Positions 1 to 5,177 of a stretch of 6,520 nt of DNA are shown piece after piece (the first letter of the stretch is position 1; every line of letters begins with the position of its first letter). The stretch covers positions 1 through 6,520 of the forward strand of contig JAFADX010000222.1 in assembly GCA_023424475.1 (NCBI GenBank), given 5' to 3'. The notes beneath the pieces were generated by a model. That model made no database searches. It had not been told where the DNA came from and saw only the letters and a program-made list of their open reading frames with translations. A program made the position numbers and the translations under genes. The DNA is from Pseudomonadota bacterium (GTDB lineage Bacteria; Pseudomonadota; Alphaproteobacteria; Acetobacterales; Acetobacteraceae).

Positions 1-251
1 GCAGCGTCGCCGATGCCCTCCCAGGCGGTCACCGCGTGACGAGCGAGCGACTTGACCAGGAAGGCGAAGGACAGGCCGCGCGACATGTCGGGGTCGAGGT
101 CCGGGTCGGCGAGGCGGATCGCGGCCAACCGACGCGCGGCGGCGGCCTGCGCAGCGGCCATCACCGCTGTCGTCACGGGGCGGATCTCCACGCGGACGCC
201 GCGCGGCAGGTCGAGCCAGTACGGCTCGGCCGGAAGGTCGAGGGTGAGCAT
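1..251 (-). CDS. Probable phage tail assembly chaperone, N-terminal part (runs off the left edge)
   Basis: Translating the minus strand from ATG at 251 gives 83 uninterrupted residues to the window edge, beginning MLTLDLPAEPYWLDLPRGV. An Ala-rich helical stretch (residues about 31-45) and then SFAFLVKSLARHAVTAWEGI (about 62-81) follow. The pattern of a short beta-rich start with 'WLDLPRGVRVEIRPVTTAVM', then helices ending in 'AWEGIGDA', is what I associate with small tail assembly proteins encoded just after the tail tube gene in such prophages. These proteins load the tape measure during tail assembly in the cytoplasm. A purine-rich ribosome site (AAGAGAG) lies 7-8 bases upstream of the ATG. 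Codon use is GC-rich like the rest of the late operon. The gene is separated from the tail tube by an inserted plus-strand gene. The family call rests on position and remembered resemblance; the C-terminus is not visible. Confidence 0.72.
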   Translation of the reverse strand, partial: MLTLDLPAEPYWLDLPRGVRVEIRPVTTAVMAAAQAAAARRLAAIRLADPDLDPDMSRGLSFAFLVKSLARHAVTAWEGIGDA

Positions 252-319
252 GGGGTTCTCTCTTGGGTTCGTGGGGTGGCTTGGTGGCGTAGCGACGCGG
301 CAGGAAATCGGATTGGCTA

Positions 320-345
320 CTGCCCAGAGTTCGGGCAGCGAACTC
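320..345 (-). other. Two overlapping, mutually exclusive stem-loops in the chaperone leader
   Basis: Stem A pairs CTGCCC (320-325) with GGGCAG (333-338) around a 7-base loop. Stem B pairs GAGTTCG (327-333) with CGAACTC (339-345) around a 5-base loop. Both repeats are exact and they share bases 333-338, so only one can form at a time. Read on the minus strand, they lie about 70-95 bases upstream of the chaperone ATG. Neither is followed by a T tract. They could be an attenuator-like switch, a processing signal, or chance in GC-rich DNA. Confidence 0.4.
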
Positions 346-360
346 CATAGCGCTGATCCG

Positions 361-375
361 AACCTAATTTAGGTT
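361..375. promoter_or_regulatory. Palindromic operator O1 (AACCTA-N3-TAGGTT)
   Basis: The perfect inverted repeat AACCTA-ATT-TAGGTT ends immediately upstream of the -35 box at 376-381. It shares both half-sites and the 3-base spacer with a second site at 382-396. The centres (368 and 389) are 21 bp apart, two helical turns, so two repressor dimers would sit on the same DNA face. The binding protein is not identifiable from the window. Confidence 0.75.
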
Positions 376-405
376 TTGACAAACCTACCGTAGGTTTGCT
401 TTATT
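376..405 (+). promoter_or_regulatory. Sigma70-like promoter of the plus-strand moron gene
   Basis: A perfect -35 box TTGACA (376-381) is followed after 18 bases by TTTATT (400-405), a 4 of 6 match to the -10 consensus. A one-base shift gives a 17-base spacer but a poorer -10. Transcription would start near 412, giving a short leader that contains AGGAGG at 423-428 ahead of a GTG start at 434. Operator O2 fills the spacer and O1 abuts the -35 box, so bound repressor should block RNA polymerase. Confidence 0.72.
380..398. promoter_or_regulatory. Palindromic operator O2 inside the promoter spacer
   Basis: The 19-base perfect inverted repeat CAAACCTA-CCG-TAGGTTTG has 8-base arms around 3 bases and contains the same 15-base core as O1. 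It begins on the last two bases of the -35 box and fills most of the spacer up to the -10 region, a classical repression position. As RNA it could fold, but it lies upstream of the predicted transcription start, so it most likely acts as a DNA operator. Confidence 0.77.
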
Positions 406-422
406 GTTCCAGGCAAGCTCGC

Positions 423-428
423 AGGAGG
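423..428 (+). promoter_or_regulatory. Shine-Dalgarno AGGAGG that sets the start of the moron gene
   Basis: A perfect AGGAGG is followed after 5 bases by GTG at 434-436. It supports that GTG over the in-frame TTG at 404, which falls inside the predicted -10 region and could not be transcribed from this promoter. Confidence 0.8.
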
Positions 429-433
429 TTTTG

Positions 434-955
434 GTGACCCACTCCGCAGTCCTCACCTTCACCGCACGAGGCCCGCAGCGCATCATTGGCGAGGGTGGAT
501 CACAGGCGTGGCGGCTCGACGCCGATCGGGCCAAGAAGTGCGAATTTCTCGTCTGTGCTCAGAATCGGCACAATGGAGATTGGGGTGGCGCGACGGAGCC
601 GCACGCGGGTGCGTTCATAGTCGGCCGCATCTGTGATGTTGTTCCGTCTACCGACCAGCCGGCGAGACCCGATCGCTGGCTCATCCAGATTAGTGAATAT
701 GCTCGGGTAAACATACCGGAGGTTTGGCAAGGGTGGCGCTACCCTGTCCGATACACCTCGCTTGAAGACCTGGGGATTGACCTTGCCACGCTGGCCTTCG
801 AACCTCTTCCCGAGCCAGATGAGCTATTCGATTTCGTCGAGGAAGGGCCGATTTCGGAGAAGAAGCGACCCTTCACGATCGCCGATGCAAAACGCCTGCT
901 GGCTGCATCATTCGGGGTCCCCGACACTGCCGTAGAGATCACCATCCGTGGGTAG
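434..955 (+). CDS. Protein of unknown function, probable prophage moron (173 aa)
   Basis: The product is a soluble protein with no signal peptide, no membrane segment and no recognisable helix-turn-helix. The N-terminal half looks beta-rich: CEFLVCAQN at about 36-44, AGAFIVGRICDVVPS at about 58-72, DRWLIQISEYA at about 80-90. It is followed by a WQGWRYPVRY segment (98-107), a LEDLGID turn (110-116), an acidic linker (127-138) and a C-terminal block PFTIADAKRLLAASFGVP (146-163) ending EITIRG. The 'GAFIVGRI ... RWLI' beta pattern loosely recalls small PUA/EVE-type barrels, but I cannot assign it to that fold. The GTG start is chosen from the AGGAGG 5 bases upstream. The gene runs against the late operon, between tail tube and chaperone. 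It has its own operator-controlled promoter and lower GC (35/60 at 541-600, 32/60 at 661-720). Together these indicate transferred cargo expressed independently of late genes. A superinfection-exclusion or host-fitness role would be speculation. Confidence 0.85.
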   Translation: MTHSAVLTFTARGPQRIIGEGGSQAWRLDADRAKKCEFLVCAQNRHNGDWGGATEPHAGAFIVGRICDVVPSTDQPARPDRWLIQISEYARVNIPEVWQGWRYPVRYTSLEDLGIDLATLAFEPLPEPDELFDFVEEGPISEKKRPFTIADAKRLLAASFGVPDTAVEITIRG

Positions 956-969
956 AGCGGACACCGCTC
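955..969. terminator. Short hairpin just after the moron stop codon, weak terminator candidate
   Basis: GAGCGG (955-960) pairs exactly with CCGCTC (964-969) around an ACA loop, beginning at the last base of the TAG stop. It lies in the 49-base gap between the convergent ends of the moron and tail tube genes. No T tract follows on either strand, so intrinsic termination would be weak. It may instead stabilise the transcript end. Confidence 0.3.
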
Positions 970-1004
970 GTCATCGCCGCCGGATATCCAGTTAGCACCG
1001 CACC

Positions 1005-1961
1005 TCACGCATACTCCGAACCGGCCTGCTGGTTTTTCAGCACTGCGGTCATCATCCGCGTCGCCGTGGCGCTGTGGGCCGCGCGGAACTCGAAGCTCGC
1101 CTCGACGCCGCCTGGTCCTTCAACCGGCGTCTTCGCCAGCGCCAAATAGACCTCGTGCAGCGTGAAGGTCAGGCTGCGGTTCGCATCGATCGCATAGCTG
1201 AAGGCGAACTCCGCCGCTGTGTTGTTCTGCGCCTGGGTCAGCAGCGTCGTGTCCGCGAACCGCGCCGTGATCTGGCCGGTGGCGCGCGCGATGCCGGGAT
1301 CGACGCCCTCCACCTTTCGGTCGGCGCGGATGGTGCGAACCATCTCCATCCCATTGGCGTAGGTCAGCCGCGCGCCGGTCACCTGGGCGAGCGCGGTACC
1401 GTTGCGACTGATCGCCCCCTGCGCCTTGTTGAAGGCGCTGTAGGCGGCGCTGGTCGGCGTGCCGCCCGAGCTCGAGGCGCCGCGCGTCGAGCCCTGCCCC
1501 ATCAGCCCGAAGGTCGCCGTCGCGGGGCCGGTCGGCGAGAAGTCGATCTCCAGCGTGTCGGCACGCACGCCGGTGCAGAGATCGTGGTTCGGCACGTCCG
1601 GATAGCCGATCTCGATGCTGTTCGATGGCAGCGCCGCGGCACCGGACTCGAAGCTGTGGATGAAGTTCGGGCTGGTGCCGGTGGTGGTCGGCGGGCCGAG
1701 CAGCAGGCGCAGCCAGTGGCCGATGTTGACCAGATCCACCGGCACCACCGCCTGCCCCTGCACGGTGACGGTGTCGAGGAAGGGTGCGGCGGGATCGCGG
1801 CTGCTACCGACGCCAATGACGTCGGCATCGAGCAGCGGCTGCTCGGCGCCGAGATCGCAGGAGAGGAAGGGCAGGCGCAGCCAGTCGCCCGCGGGCGCGG
1901 TGCCGTAGGTCGCCTCCGGGATCATGAGCAGACGGCAGTTGGCGCCGATGGCACGGGGCAT
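1005..1961 (-). CDS. Phage tail tube protein (318 aa)
   Basis: The product polymerises into the inner tube of the phage tail, through which DNA passes, and would assemble in the cytoplasm on the tail tip. The length (318 aa), the N-terminal motif EATYGTAPAGDWLRLPF (about 16-32) and the alternating short beta-strand pattern with many Thr, Ala and Gly match the Phage_tube_2-type family of siphophage tube proteins. The segments 'RATGQITARF' and 'LTFTLHEVYLA' in the C-terminal half fit the expected beta-sandwich. The ATG at 1961 is supported by GGAG 7 bases upstream. A 12-base palindrome (1962-1973) overlaps that ribosome site. It follows the tail terminator gene with a 34-base gap, the usual terminator-then-tube order. 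Family assignment is by recognition, not a search. Confidence 0.85.
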   Translation of the reverse strand: MPRAIGANCRLLMIPEATYGTAPAGDWLRLPFLSCDLGAEQPLLDADVIGVGSSRDPAAPFLDTVTVQGQAVVPVDLVNIGHWLRLLLGPPTTTGTSPNFIHSFESGAAALPSNSIEIGYPDVPNHDLCTGVRADTLEIDFSPTGPATATFGLMGQGSTRGASSSGGTPTSAAYSAFNKAQGAISRNGTALAQVTGARLTYANGMEMVRTIRADRKVEGVDPGIARATGQITARFADTTLLTQAQNNTAAEFAFSYAIDANRSLTFTLHEVYLALAKTPVEGPGGVEASFEFRAAHSATATRMMTAVLKNQQAGSEYA

Positions 1962-1995
1962 CGGAGATCTCCGGGATCAGCGGGAGGGAGAAGCG

Positions 1996-2442
1996 TCAGG
2001 CCAGCGGCGAGCCGGCGACGGTGAAGAACAGGGCGACGGGGACGGAGGCGGCACGGGCGGCCGCGGCGCCCTCGAACTCGACATCCTCGAAGTCGGGGGC
2101 GCCCGGCTGTGCCCATTCCACCGCGCCGCCGAGGGTGCGGTCGGCGGTGATGGCGGCGGCGATGTCCACGAGCAGGGCGTCGAGCAGCTCGGTGCGCGCG
2201 GCCGGCGTCGCCCCGGCCACGGTGACCTCGATCTCGGCGCGGTGCTCGATGGCCCAGGCAAGCGGCGAGAGGATTGCCGTCTCCTCGACCGTCTCACCGT
2301 CGCGGATGACGACCAGCCCGCCCGGCGGCAGACGCTGCGGCACGGTCTCGCCGCGTAACACAAGGGGTGCCGGGCTCCTGCTGGCCAAGGATGTGGCCAG
2401 ACGGCTGTGCAGCGACGCAATGGCAGCCTCCCGCATGCTCAC
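1996..2442 (-). CDS. Tail terminator-like protein (148 aa)
   Basis: Proteins of this type cap the finished tail tube and form the surface that joins the head, as lambda gpU does. Related phage genes are sometimes misnamed acyl-CoA transferase. The sequence has an N-terminal helix (MREAAIASLHSRLATSL), a strand pair with GGLVVIRDGE, then IEHRAEIEVTVAG, a helix TELLDALLVDIAAAITADRT and a beta-rich C-terminus VPVALFFTVAGS. This alternation and the 'aDRTLGGAVEW' element are typical of the small alpha/beta terminator fold. GTG at 2442 is preferred because GGGAGGG (2450-2456) lies 7 bases upstream and the GTG overlaps the previous stop as GTGA. ATG at 2436 is the alternative (146 aa). Its place between DUF6441 and the tail tube supports the role. 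Confidence 0.75.
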   Translation of the reverse strand: MSMREAAIASLHSRLATSLASRSPAPLVLRGETVPQRLPPGGLVVIRDGETVEETAILSPLAWAIEHRAEIEVTVAGATPAARTELLDALLVDIAAAITADRTLGGAVEWAQPGAPDFEDVEFEGAAAARAASVPVALFFTVAGSPLA

Positions 2443-3164
2443 GGCGCCGCCCTCCCGCTCTCGCGTTCCCAGGCCGCGACGAAGCGCCCGGGCAGCCGGC
2501 GCAGGCCGCGCTCTGCGGCACCCTTTACGTCCAGCCGCTTGGCGAGCTTCACCTGCGGCAGCAGCAGGAACATCGGCACCATGCCACGCTGGAGCATGCC
2601 GCGCGCCCAGGCCTCGCGGCCCTTGCGGTTGCCGGTGCCGATCTCGGCGAGGCCGCCCGCGACGAGGCGGGTGCGGCGGCGCCGGCCGGTCTGCTCGCCC
2701 TGGCGCAGCGGCAGGCACCACACGAAGCCGCGCCCCGACTGGAACGGCCGCAGGAAGCCCTGCCCGGAGGCGACCATCTGCGCCGGCGTGACCCGCAGGC
2801 CCTTTTCGCCGCGGCCGCGGCGTCCCCGCGCCGCATTGAAGCCGGTCGGGATGGCGAGATACTTCGCCCCCTTGGCGCGGATCAGCGCACCACGCTCGAA
2901 GGCGTCGATGACGTTCGGCACCTTGGTCCAGACCAGGCCGGCGGGCCGCAGCGACTGGCCGGAGCGGGGAAACACCTGCGAGCGCCAGGCATTGGCGATG
3001 CCGCGCGCATTGCCGCCGAAGCTGCCGATGACCTGCCCCCGCAGCTCGCCCTTGACCTGCTGTGTCTCGGCGCGGATCGCTGTCATCGCCGCGCGCTCGC
3101 CGGCGCGGACCTCGGCGGCGAGAAGCTGCCGCAGGTCGCCGACGATGCGGGCAGCCAGCCTCAC
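2439..3164 (-). CDS. DUF6441 family phage protein, probable connector or tail-completion protein (241 aa)
   Basis: From GTG at 3164 the protein reads MRLAARIVGDLRQLLAAE, then a helical ERAAMTAIRAET region, ANAWRSQVFPRSGQSL (58-72), a VWTKVPNVIDAFERGALIRA block (79-97), KYLAIPT (101-107) and, near the end, PMFLLLPQVKLAKRLD (197-212). This layout matches what I know as DUF6441, found in alphaproteobacterial prophages between head-completion and tail genes. Its position and basic, helical composition resemble HK97 gp10-like neck proteins that join head to tail, but that role is inferred. The reading frame stays open far upstream; the GTG is chosen because it overlaps the holin stop as GTGA and matches the family's start. 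The ribosome site is weak, so translation is probably coupled to the holin gene. The stop overlaps the start of the tail terminator gene. Confidence 0.8.
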   Translation of the reverse strand: MRLAARIVGDLRQLLAAEVRAGERAAMTAIRAETQQVKGELRGQVIGSFGGNARGIANAWRSQVFPRSGQSLRPAGLVWTKVPNVIDAFERGALIRAKGAKYLAIPTGFNAARGRRGRGEKGLRVTPAQMVASGQGFLRPFQSGRGFVWCLPLRQGEQTGRRRRTRLVAGGLAEIGTGNRKGREAWARGMLQRGMVPMFLLLPQVKLAKRLDVKGAAERGLRRLPGRFVAAWERESGRAAP

Positions 3165-3484
3165 GGGGTGCCGCCATCGCCGGGCGGCAGGCCGGTGCGG
3201 TGGCGGATGATCGCCACCGCGAGGTCGTGCAGCGCCGCCTGGCCGAGGTAGCCGAACACGAAGGCGAAGAGGAACCGGCCGTACTCGTTGAGCTCGAGGA
3301 AACCGCCGAGCGCATAGCCGGCGCTGCCGACTAGGGCGGCGGAGGGCACCTCCCAGGCCAGGCACCAGCCGAAGCGGCGGCGCTCGGGGTTGTTCCACCG
3401 CACGAAGCCACCGGCGAGACCGGCTGCGGCGCCGAGCAGCAGGTCGCGCAGGATCTCCAGCAGGGTCAGGGCGTTCTGCGGCAT
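3161..3484 (-). CDS. Phage holin (107 aa, about three membrane segments)
   Basis: Holins accumulate in the inner membrane and, at a set time, open holes that release a cytoplasmic endolysin. This small protein has hydrophobic stretches at about residues 11-29 (ILRDLLLGAAAGLAGGFV), 41-62 and 70-92, with a basic loop (WNNPERRRFGW) between the first two and a short polar tail rich in Gly and Pro. Size and three-segment topology resemble LydA-type holins (Phage_holin_3_3), but I cannot confirm the family. AGGAA overlaps the upstream TAG stop and lies 8 bases before the ATG. The endolysin and spanins are encoded two to four genes upstream in the same operon, with a head-joining gene between. The stop overlaps the DUF6441 start. 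It could also be an unrelated small membrane protein. Confidence 0.72.
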   Translation of the reverse strand: MPQNALTLLEILRDLLLGAAAGLAGGFVRWNNPERRRFGWCLAWEVPSAALVGSAGYALGGFLELNEYGRFLFAFVFGYLGQAALHDLAVAIIRHRTGLPPGDGGTP

Positions 3485-3495
3485 GGCGGGAATTC

Positions 3496-3804
3496 CTATC
3501 GCTGGCAGAGGACGCGCCAGGCGGTGCCGGAGGCGTCGTGCTCGGCGTGGGTGACGGTGAGCAGGTCGGGGCCAAGGACGAAGCTGTCGCCGGCGGCGAC
3601 GCCGGGCAGGAGGGCGATGGCGACCGAGAGGATGTCGGTGGCCGAGAGGATCTCGGTGCCGAAGGCGTCGGCCACACGGTCAGGGGACGACCGCAGGACG
3701 CGGACCGGAACTGCCGGGCCAGTGCCGCCCTGCCGATAGACCGCCTCTGTGCCGAGGTTCGGATCGGCGACCAGCGTCGCCATCGCATCGGTGAAGGCGC
3801 TCAC
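3496..3804 (-). CDS. Head-tail joining protein, lambda FII-like (102 aa)
   Basis: FII-type proteins bind the portal/adaptor of a filled head and provide the attachment point for the tail. The 102-residue protein has an N-terminal helix (FTDAMATLVADPN), a charged middle, and a C-terminal beta segment GDSFVLGPDLLTVTHAEHDASG ending in AWRVLCQR. The 'GDxF...xVxxxxxDxxGxxWxxxL' ending is typical of the small barrel of lambda FII and Gifsy-2-like joining proteins. GTG at 3804 overlaps the o-spanin stop as GTGA, with GGGGGCGAG just upstream; ATG at 3783 is a possible shorter start. It is an ordinary head-completion gene, but it sits between the spanin pair and the holin, splitting the lysis genes. 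Confidence 0.72.
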   Translation of the reverse strand: MSAFTDAMATLVADPNLGTEAVYRQGGTGPAVPVRVLRSSPDRVADAFGTEILSATDILSVAIALLPGVAAGDSFVLGPDLLTVTHAEHDASGTAWRVLCQR

Positions 3805-4076
3805 TGCTCGCCCCCGTCGGCAGGGTTCAGCCGACGCACCGCCGCGAGCCGGCCGGCGCAGTCGGCATGGGCGGCGTCATAGGCCAGCAGCAGCTCCGCT
3901 ACTTGGCCCTGCGTCAGCTGATCCGTGCCCGGCAGCGCCGGCACTTCCGCGCAGACCAGCAGGGCGTCAGGGAGGCGCAGCGGCAGCAGCCGGATCTCCG
4001 GCGGTGCGGCCGGCGCGCAGGCGCTCGACAGCATCGCGCAGCACAGGGGCAGCGTCGGCAGCATGGCTCGGATCAC
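3801..4076 (-). CDS. Rz1-like outer-membrane spanin lipoprotein (o-spanin), overlapping the i-spanin
   Basis: O-spanins are lipoproteins anchored in the outer membrane that bind the inner-membrane spanin and fuse the membranes at the end of lysis. From GTG at 4076 the protein is MIRAMLPTLPLCCAMLSSAC, a short hydrophobic signal with one Arg and a candidate lipobox ending at Cys20. A Pro-rich stretch (APAAPPEIRLLPLRLP) and a short helix with two further Cys (42 and 73) follow, as in P2 LysC-type Rz1 proteins. The start is chosen from GGAGG (4086-4090) 9 bases upstream. ATG at 4064 would lose the Arg, and TTG at 4103 has no support. The lipobox is imperfect (Leu at -4, Ser at -3). The gene overlaps the end of the i-spanin by 110 bases in another frame, the classic nested arrangement, and its stop overlaps the next gene's start as GTGA. 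Confidence 0.75.
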   Translation of the reverse strand: MIRAMLPTLPLCCAMLSSACAPAAPPEIRLLPLRLPDALLVCAEVPALPGTDQLTQGQVAELLLAYDAAHADCAGRLAAVRRLNPADGGEQ

Positions 4077-4356
4077 GGCGGACGGCCTCCAGATTGGCGC
4101 CAAGGCGCGCGGCCTGGGCGCGGGCGCGTTCGGCCTCGCCGGTCAGCGCGGCGATGTGGCGCGCGTGCTCGGCGGTGACGCGGGCCAGCGCCGCCTCATT
4201 GGCCTCGGCGGCGCGGGTTGCCATCGCCGCATCCAGCCGGGCGGCGTCGCGCTGCGACCGGAAGTGCCAGGCTGCGGTGGCGGAGAGCACCACCGCCGCG
4301 ACGAGCGCCAGCGGCAAAGCGTGGCGGGACAGCAGCCCAAGGATGGCCGGGCCCAT
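3967..4356 (-). CDS. Rz-like inner-membrane spanin (i-spanin, 129 aa)
   Basis: The protein has an N-terminal signal-anchor (hydrophobic residues about 13-32, RHALPLALVAAVVLSATAAW) followed by a long Ala-, Arg- and Glu-rich helix (about 33-95) with coiled-coil character, and a Pro/Ala tail. This matches Rz-type spanins, which sit in the inner membrane and span the periplasm to bind an o-spanin. ATG at 4356 overlaps the endolysin stop as TGATG. No ribosome site is clear, so it is probably translated by coupling. The last 110 bases overlap the o-spanin gene in a different frame. The sequence itself is low-complexity, so the assignment rests on topology, the partner gene and the adjacent endolysin. 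Confidence 0.75.
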   Translation of the reverse strand: MGPAILGLLSRHALPLALVAAVVLSATAAWHFRSQRDAARLDAAMATRAAEANEAALARVTAEHARHIAALTGEAERARAQAARLGANLEAVRRDPSHAADAAPVLRDAVERLRAGRTAGDPAAAAAPP

Positions 4357-4754
4357 CAGGGATAGGTCGTGCGGTTGAGCTCGAAGTGCGGCCCGTCGCG
4401 GAAGGAGGCCCAGTCGCCGCCCCAGACGATCGCCACACCGAGCTCTTTCGCCGCAGCCTTCATCGCGGCGCCGATCTGCTCGTACAGCATCCAATCCCAG
4501 CGGATCTCGCCCTGCTCCACCGCGCCGTCGCCGTCGTCGAGCCAGTAGGCGAGATCGACCGCGTGGCCGGTGAGGTGTCGGCTGTTCATGGTGCGCGAGG
4601 CACCGATCGCGACGAGGCGAGCCTGGCGCTCGCGCGAGCGCAGCCCCTCGGTGACGATGAAGGGCACCGCCTGGCGGGCCCGCTCGACGACGCGCACCAG
4701 GTCGCGGTGCACGCCCTCAAGGCGCACGCGGTCGCGCGGCAGCAGCGTGGCCAT
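4356..4754 (-). CDS. M15-family metallopeptidase, phage endolysin (132 aa)
   Basis: This is a zinc peptidase of the M15 type that should cut peptide cross-bridges in peptidoglycan (L-alanyl-D-glutamate or D-alanyl endopeptidase class). The core motif SRHLTGHAVD (58-67) fits SxHxxGxAxD, with His60 and Asp67 as zinc ligands. The C-terminal WGGDW...DGPHFEL (111-125) supplies His123 as the third ligand and the GGDW element seen in T5 and CwlK-like enzymes. The length (132 aa) fits a single catalytic domain without a cell-wall-binding part, common in phages of Gram-negative bacteria. No signal peptide or membrane anchor is present, so export needs a holin. ATG at 4754 overlaps the cement gene stop as TGATG, with GGGGGCG upstream; a GTG one codon earlier is possible. 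The spanin pair follows directly. Confidence 0.93.
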   Translation of the reverse strand: MATLLPRDRVRLEGVHRDLVRVVERARQAVPFIVTEGLRSRERQARLVAIGASRTMNSRHLTGHAVDLAYWLDDGDGAVEQGEIRWDWMLYEQIGAAMKAAAKELGVAIVWGGDWASFRDGPHFELNRTTYP

Positions 4755-5104
4755 CACGCCCCCGAGGCCGGCACGCGAACCAGCATCACCCGCACCGTGG
4801 CATCGGCGGCGAGTGCCGCGACCGTGCAGAGGCCGACCTGGTAGTTGCCGGTGGCGGTGGTGGTGATGCGGCGGTTGGTGTTGTCCCAGAACACCCGGGC
4901 GCCCTGGGTAATGGCGAGCGAGGGCTCCTTGGTGAGCTCGAACTCGCCGCGGGTTTCGCACTCGACGCTGGCGTTTGGGGCGCCGTCGGACGCCGCCACC
5001 CCGAAGAAGGCGCCGACCAGCATGCCCTGGCCGGAGAGGATGCCGCCGGCATACGGCACCACCATCGGGATGGAGCGCGCGTCGGGACGGATGCAGTTGC
5101 GCAT
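4754..5104 (-). CDS. DUF2190 family capsid cement (decoration) protein (116 aa)
   Basis: DUF2190 proteins bind the outside of the capsid and stabilise it. Recognisable elements are GGILSGQGMLVGAFFGVAA (20-38), a GEFELTKEPS strand (53-62), the conserved ARVFWDNTNRRITTTATGN block (69-87) with VFWD, and a closing DATVRVMLVRV (101-111). The length fits the family. AGGAG (5113-5117) lies 8 bases before the ATG. The gene follows the major capsid gene by 73 bases, the expected head order, and a strong hairpin lies in that gap. The stop overlaps the endolysin start as TGATG. Confidence 0.88.
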   Translation of the reverse strand: MRNCIRPDARSIPMVVPYAGGILSGQGMLVGAFFGVAASDGAPNASVECETRGEFELTKEPSLAITQGARVFWDNTNRRITTTATGNYQVGLCTVAALAADATVRVMLVRVPASGA

Positions 5105-5124
5105 GGGAGGGTCTCCTGAAACGC

Positions 5125-5150
5125 CGAAGGCGCCCTGCAGGGCGCCCTCG
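5125..5150 (-). terminator. Strong stem-loop between capsid and cement genes (partial terminator or processing site)
   Basis: On the minus strand, CGAGGGCGCCC and GGGCGCCTTCG pair around a TGCA loop. That is an 11-base-pair stem with one G-U pair, whose core (5129-5146) is an 18-base perfect DNA palindrome. Only TTT occurs within the following bases (GCGTTTC), so full intrinsic termination is unlikely. It more likely attenuates the transcript or protects the abundant capsid message from 3' decay. It starts 28 bases after the capsid stop and ends before the cement ribosome site. Confidence 0.55.
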
Positions 5151-5177
5151 ACGAAGCTGCTGCGGTGGTGGGAAGGG

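Larger units (their letters stand above)
252..433. other. Intergenic control region between the chaperone gene and the plus-strand moron
   Basis: This 182-base gap holds no credible gene. It contains the leader of the tail chaperone gene on the minus strand, two competing stem-loops (320-345), and the promoter, operators and ribosome site of the plus-strand gene. Its right part is strikingly AT-rich (18 of 50 bases GC at 361-410) against a background near 70-80 percent GC, which fits imported regulatory DNA. I see no convincing promoter on the minus strand, so the chaperone gene probably depends on read-through of the late transcript. Confidence 0.6.

Noticed and set aside
36..372. Plus-strand open frames at the left end
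   Set aside because: They are antisense to the probable tail chaperone, whose minus-strand translation is coherent, and they run into the operator region of the next gene.
404..433. Earlier TTG start for the moron gene
   Set aside because: The TTG at 404 lies within the predicted -10 region, so it would not be transcribed; GTG at 434 has AGGAGG 5 bases upstream.
1962..1973. 12-base palindrome CGGAGATCTCCG over the tail tube ribosome site
   Set aside because: As RNA it gives only a 4-bp stem with a GATC loop; it is short enough to be chance and no second copy was noticed.
1074..2024. Long plus-strand open frame opposite the tail tube gene, rich in Arg and Gly
   Set aside because: It is antisense to a well-supported gene, has low-complexity composition typical of GC-rich antisense frames, and no ribosome site or family resemblance was seen.
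2367..3251. Plus-strand open frames opposite the DUF6441 and tail terminator genes
   Set aside because: Composition follows from the codon bias of the minus-strand genes; no motif is recognisable.
3165..3788. Upstream extension of the DUF6441 frame through the holin and head-joining genes
   Set aside because: The extension is Arg/Pro/Ser-rich out-of-frame translation; the family-like start MRLAARIVGDL and the GTGA overlap place the start at 3164.
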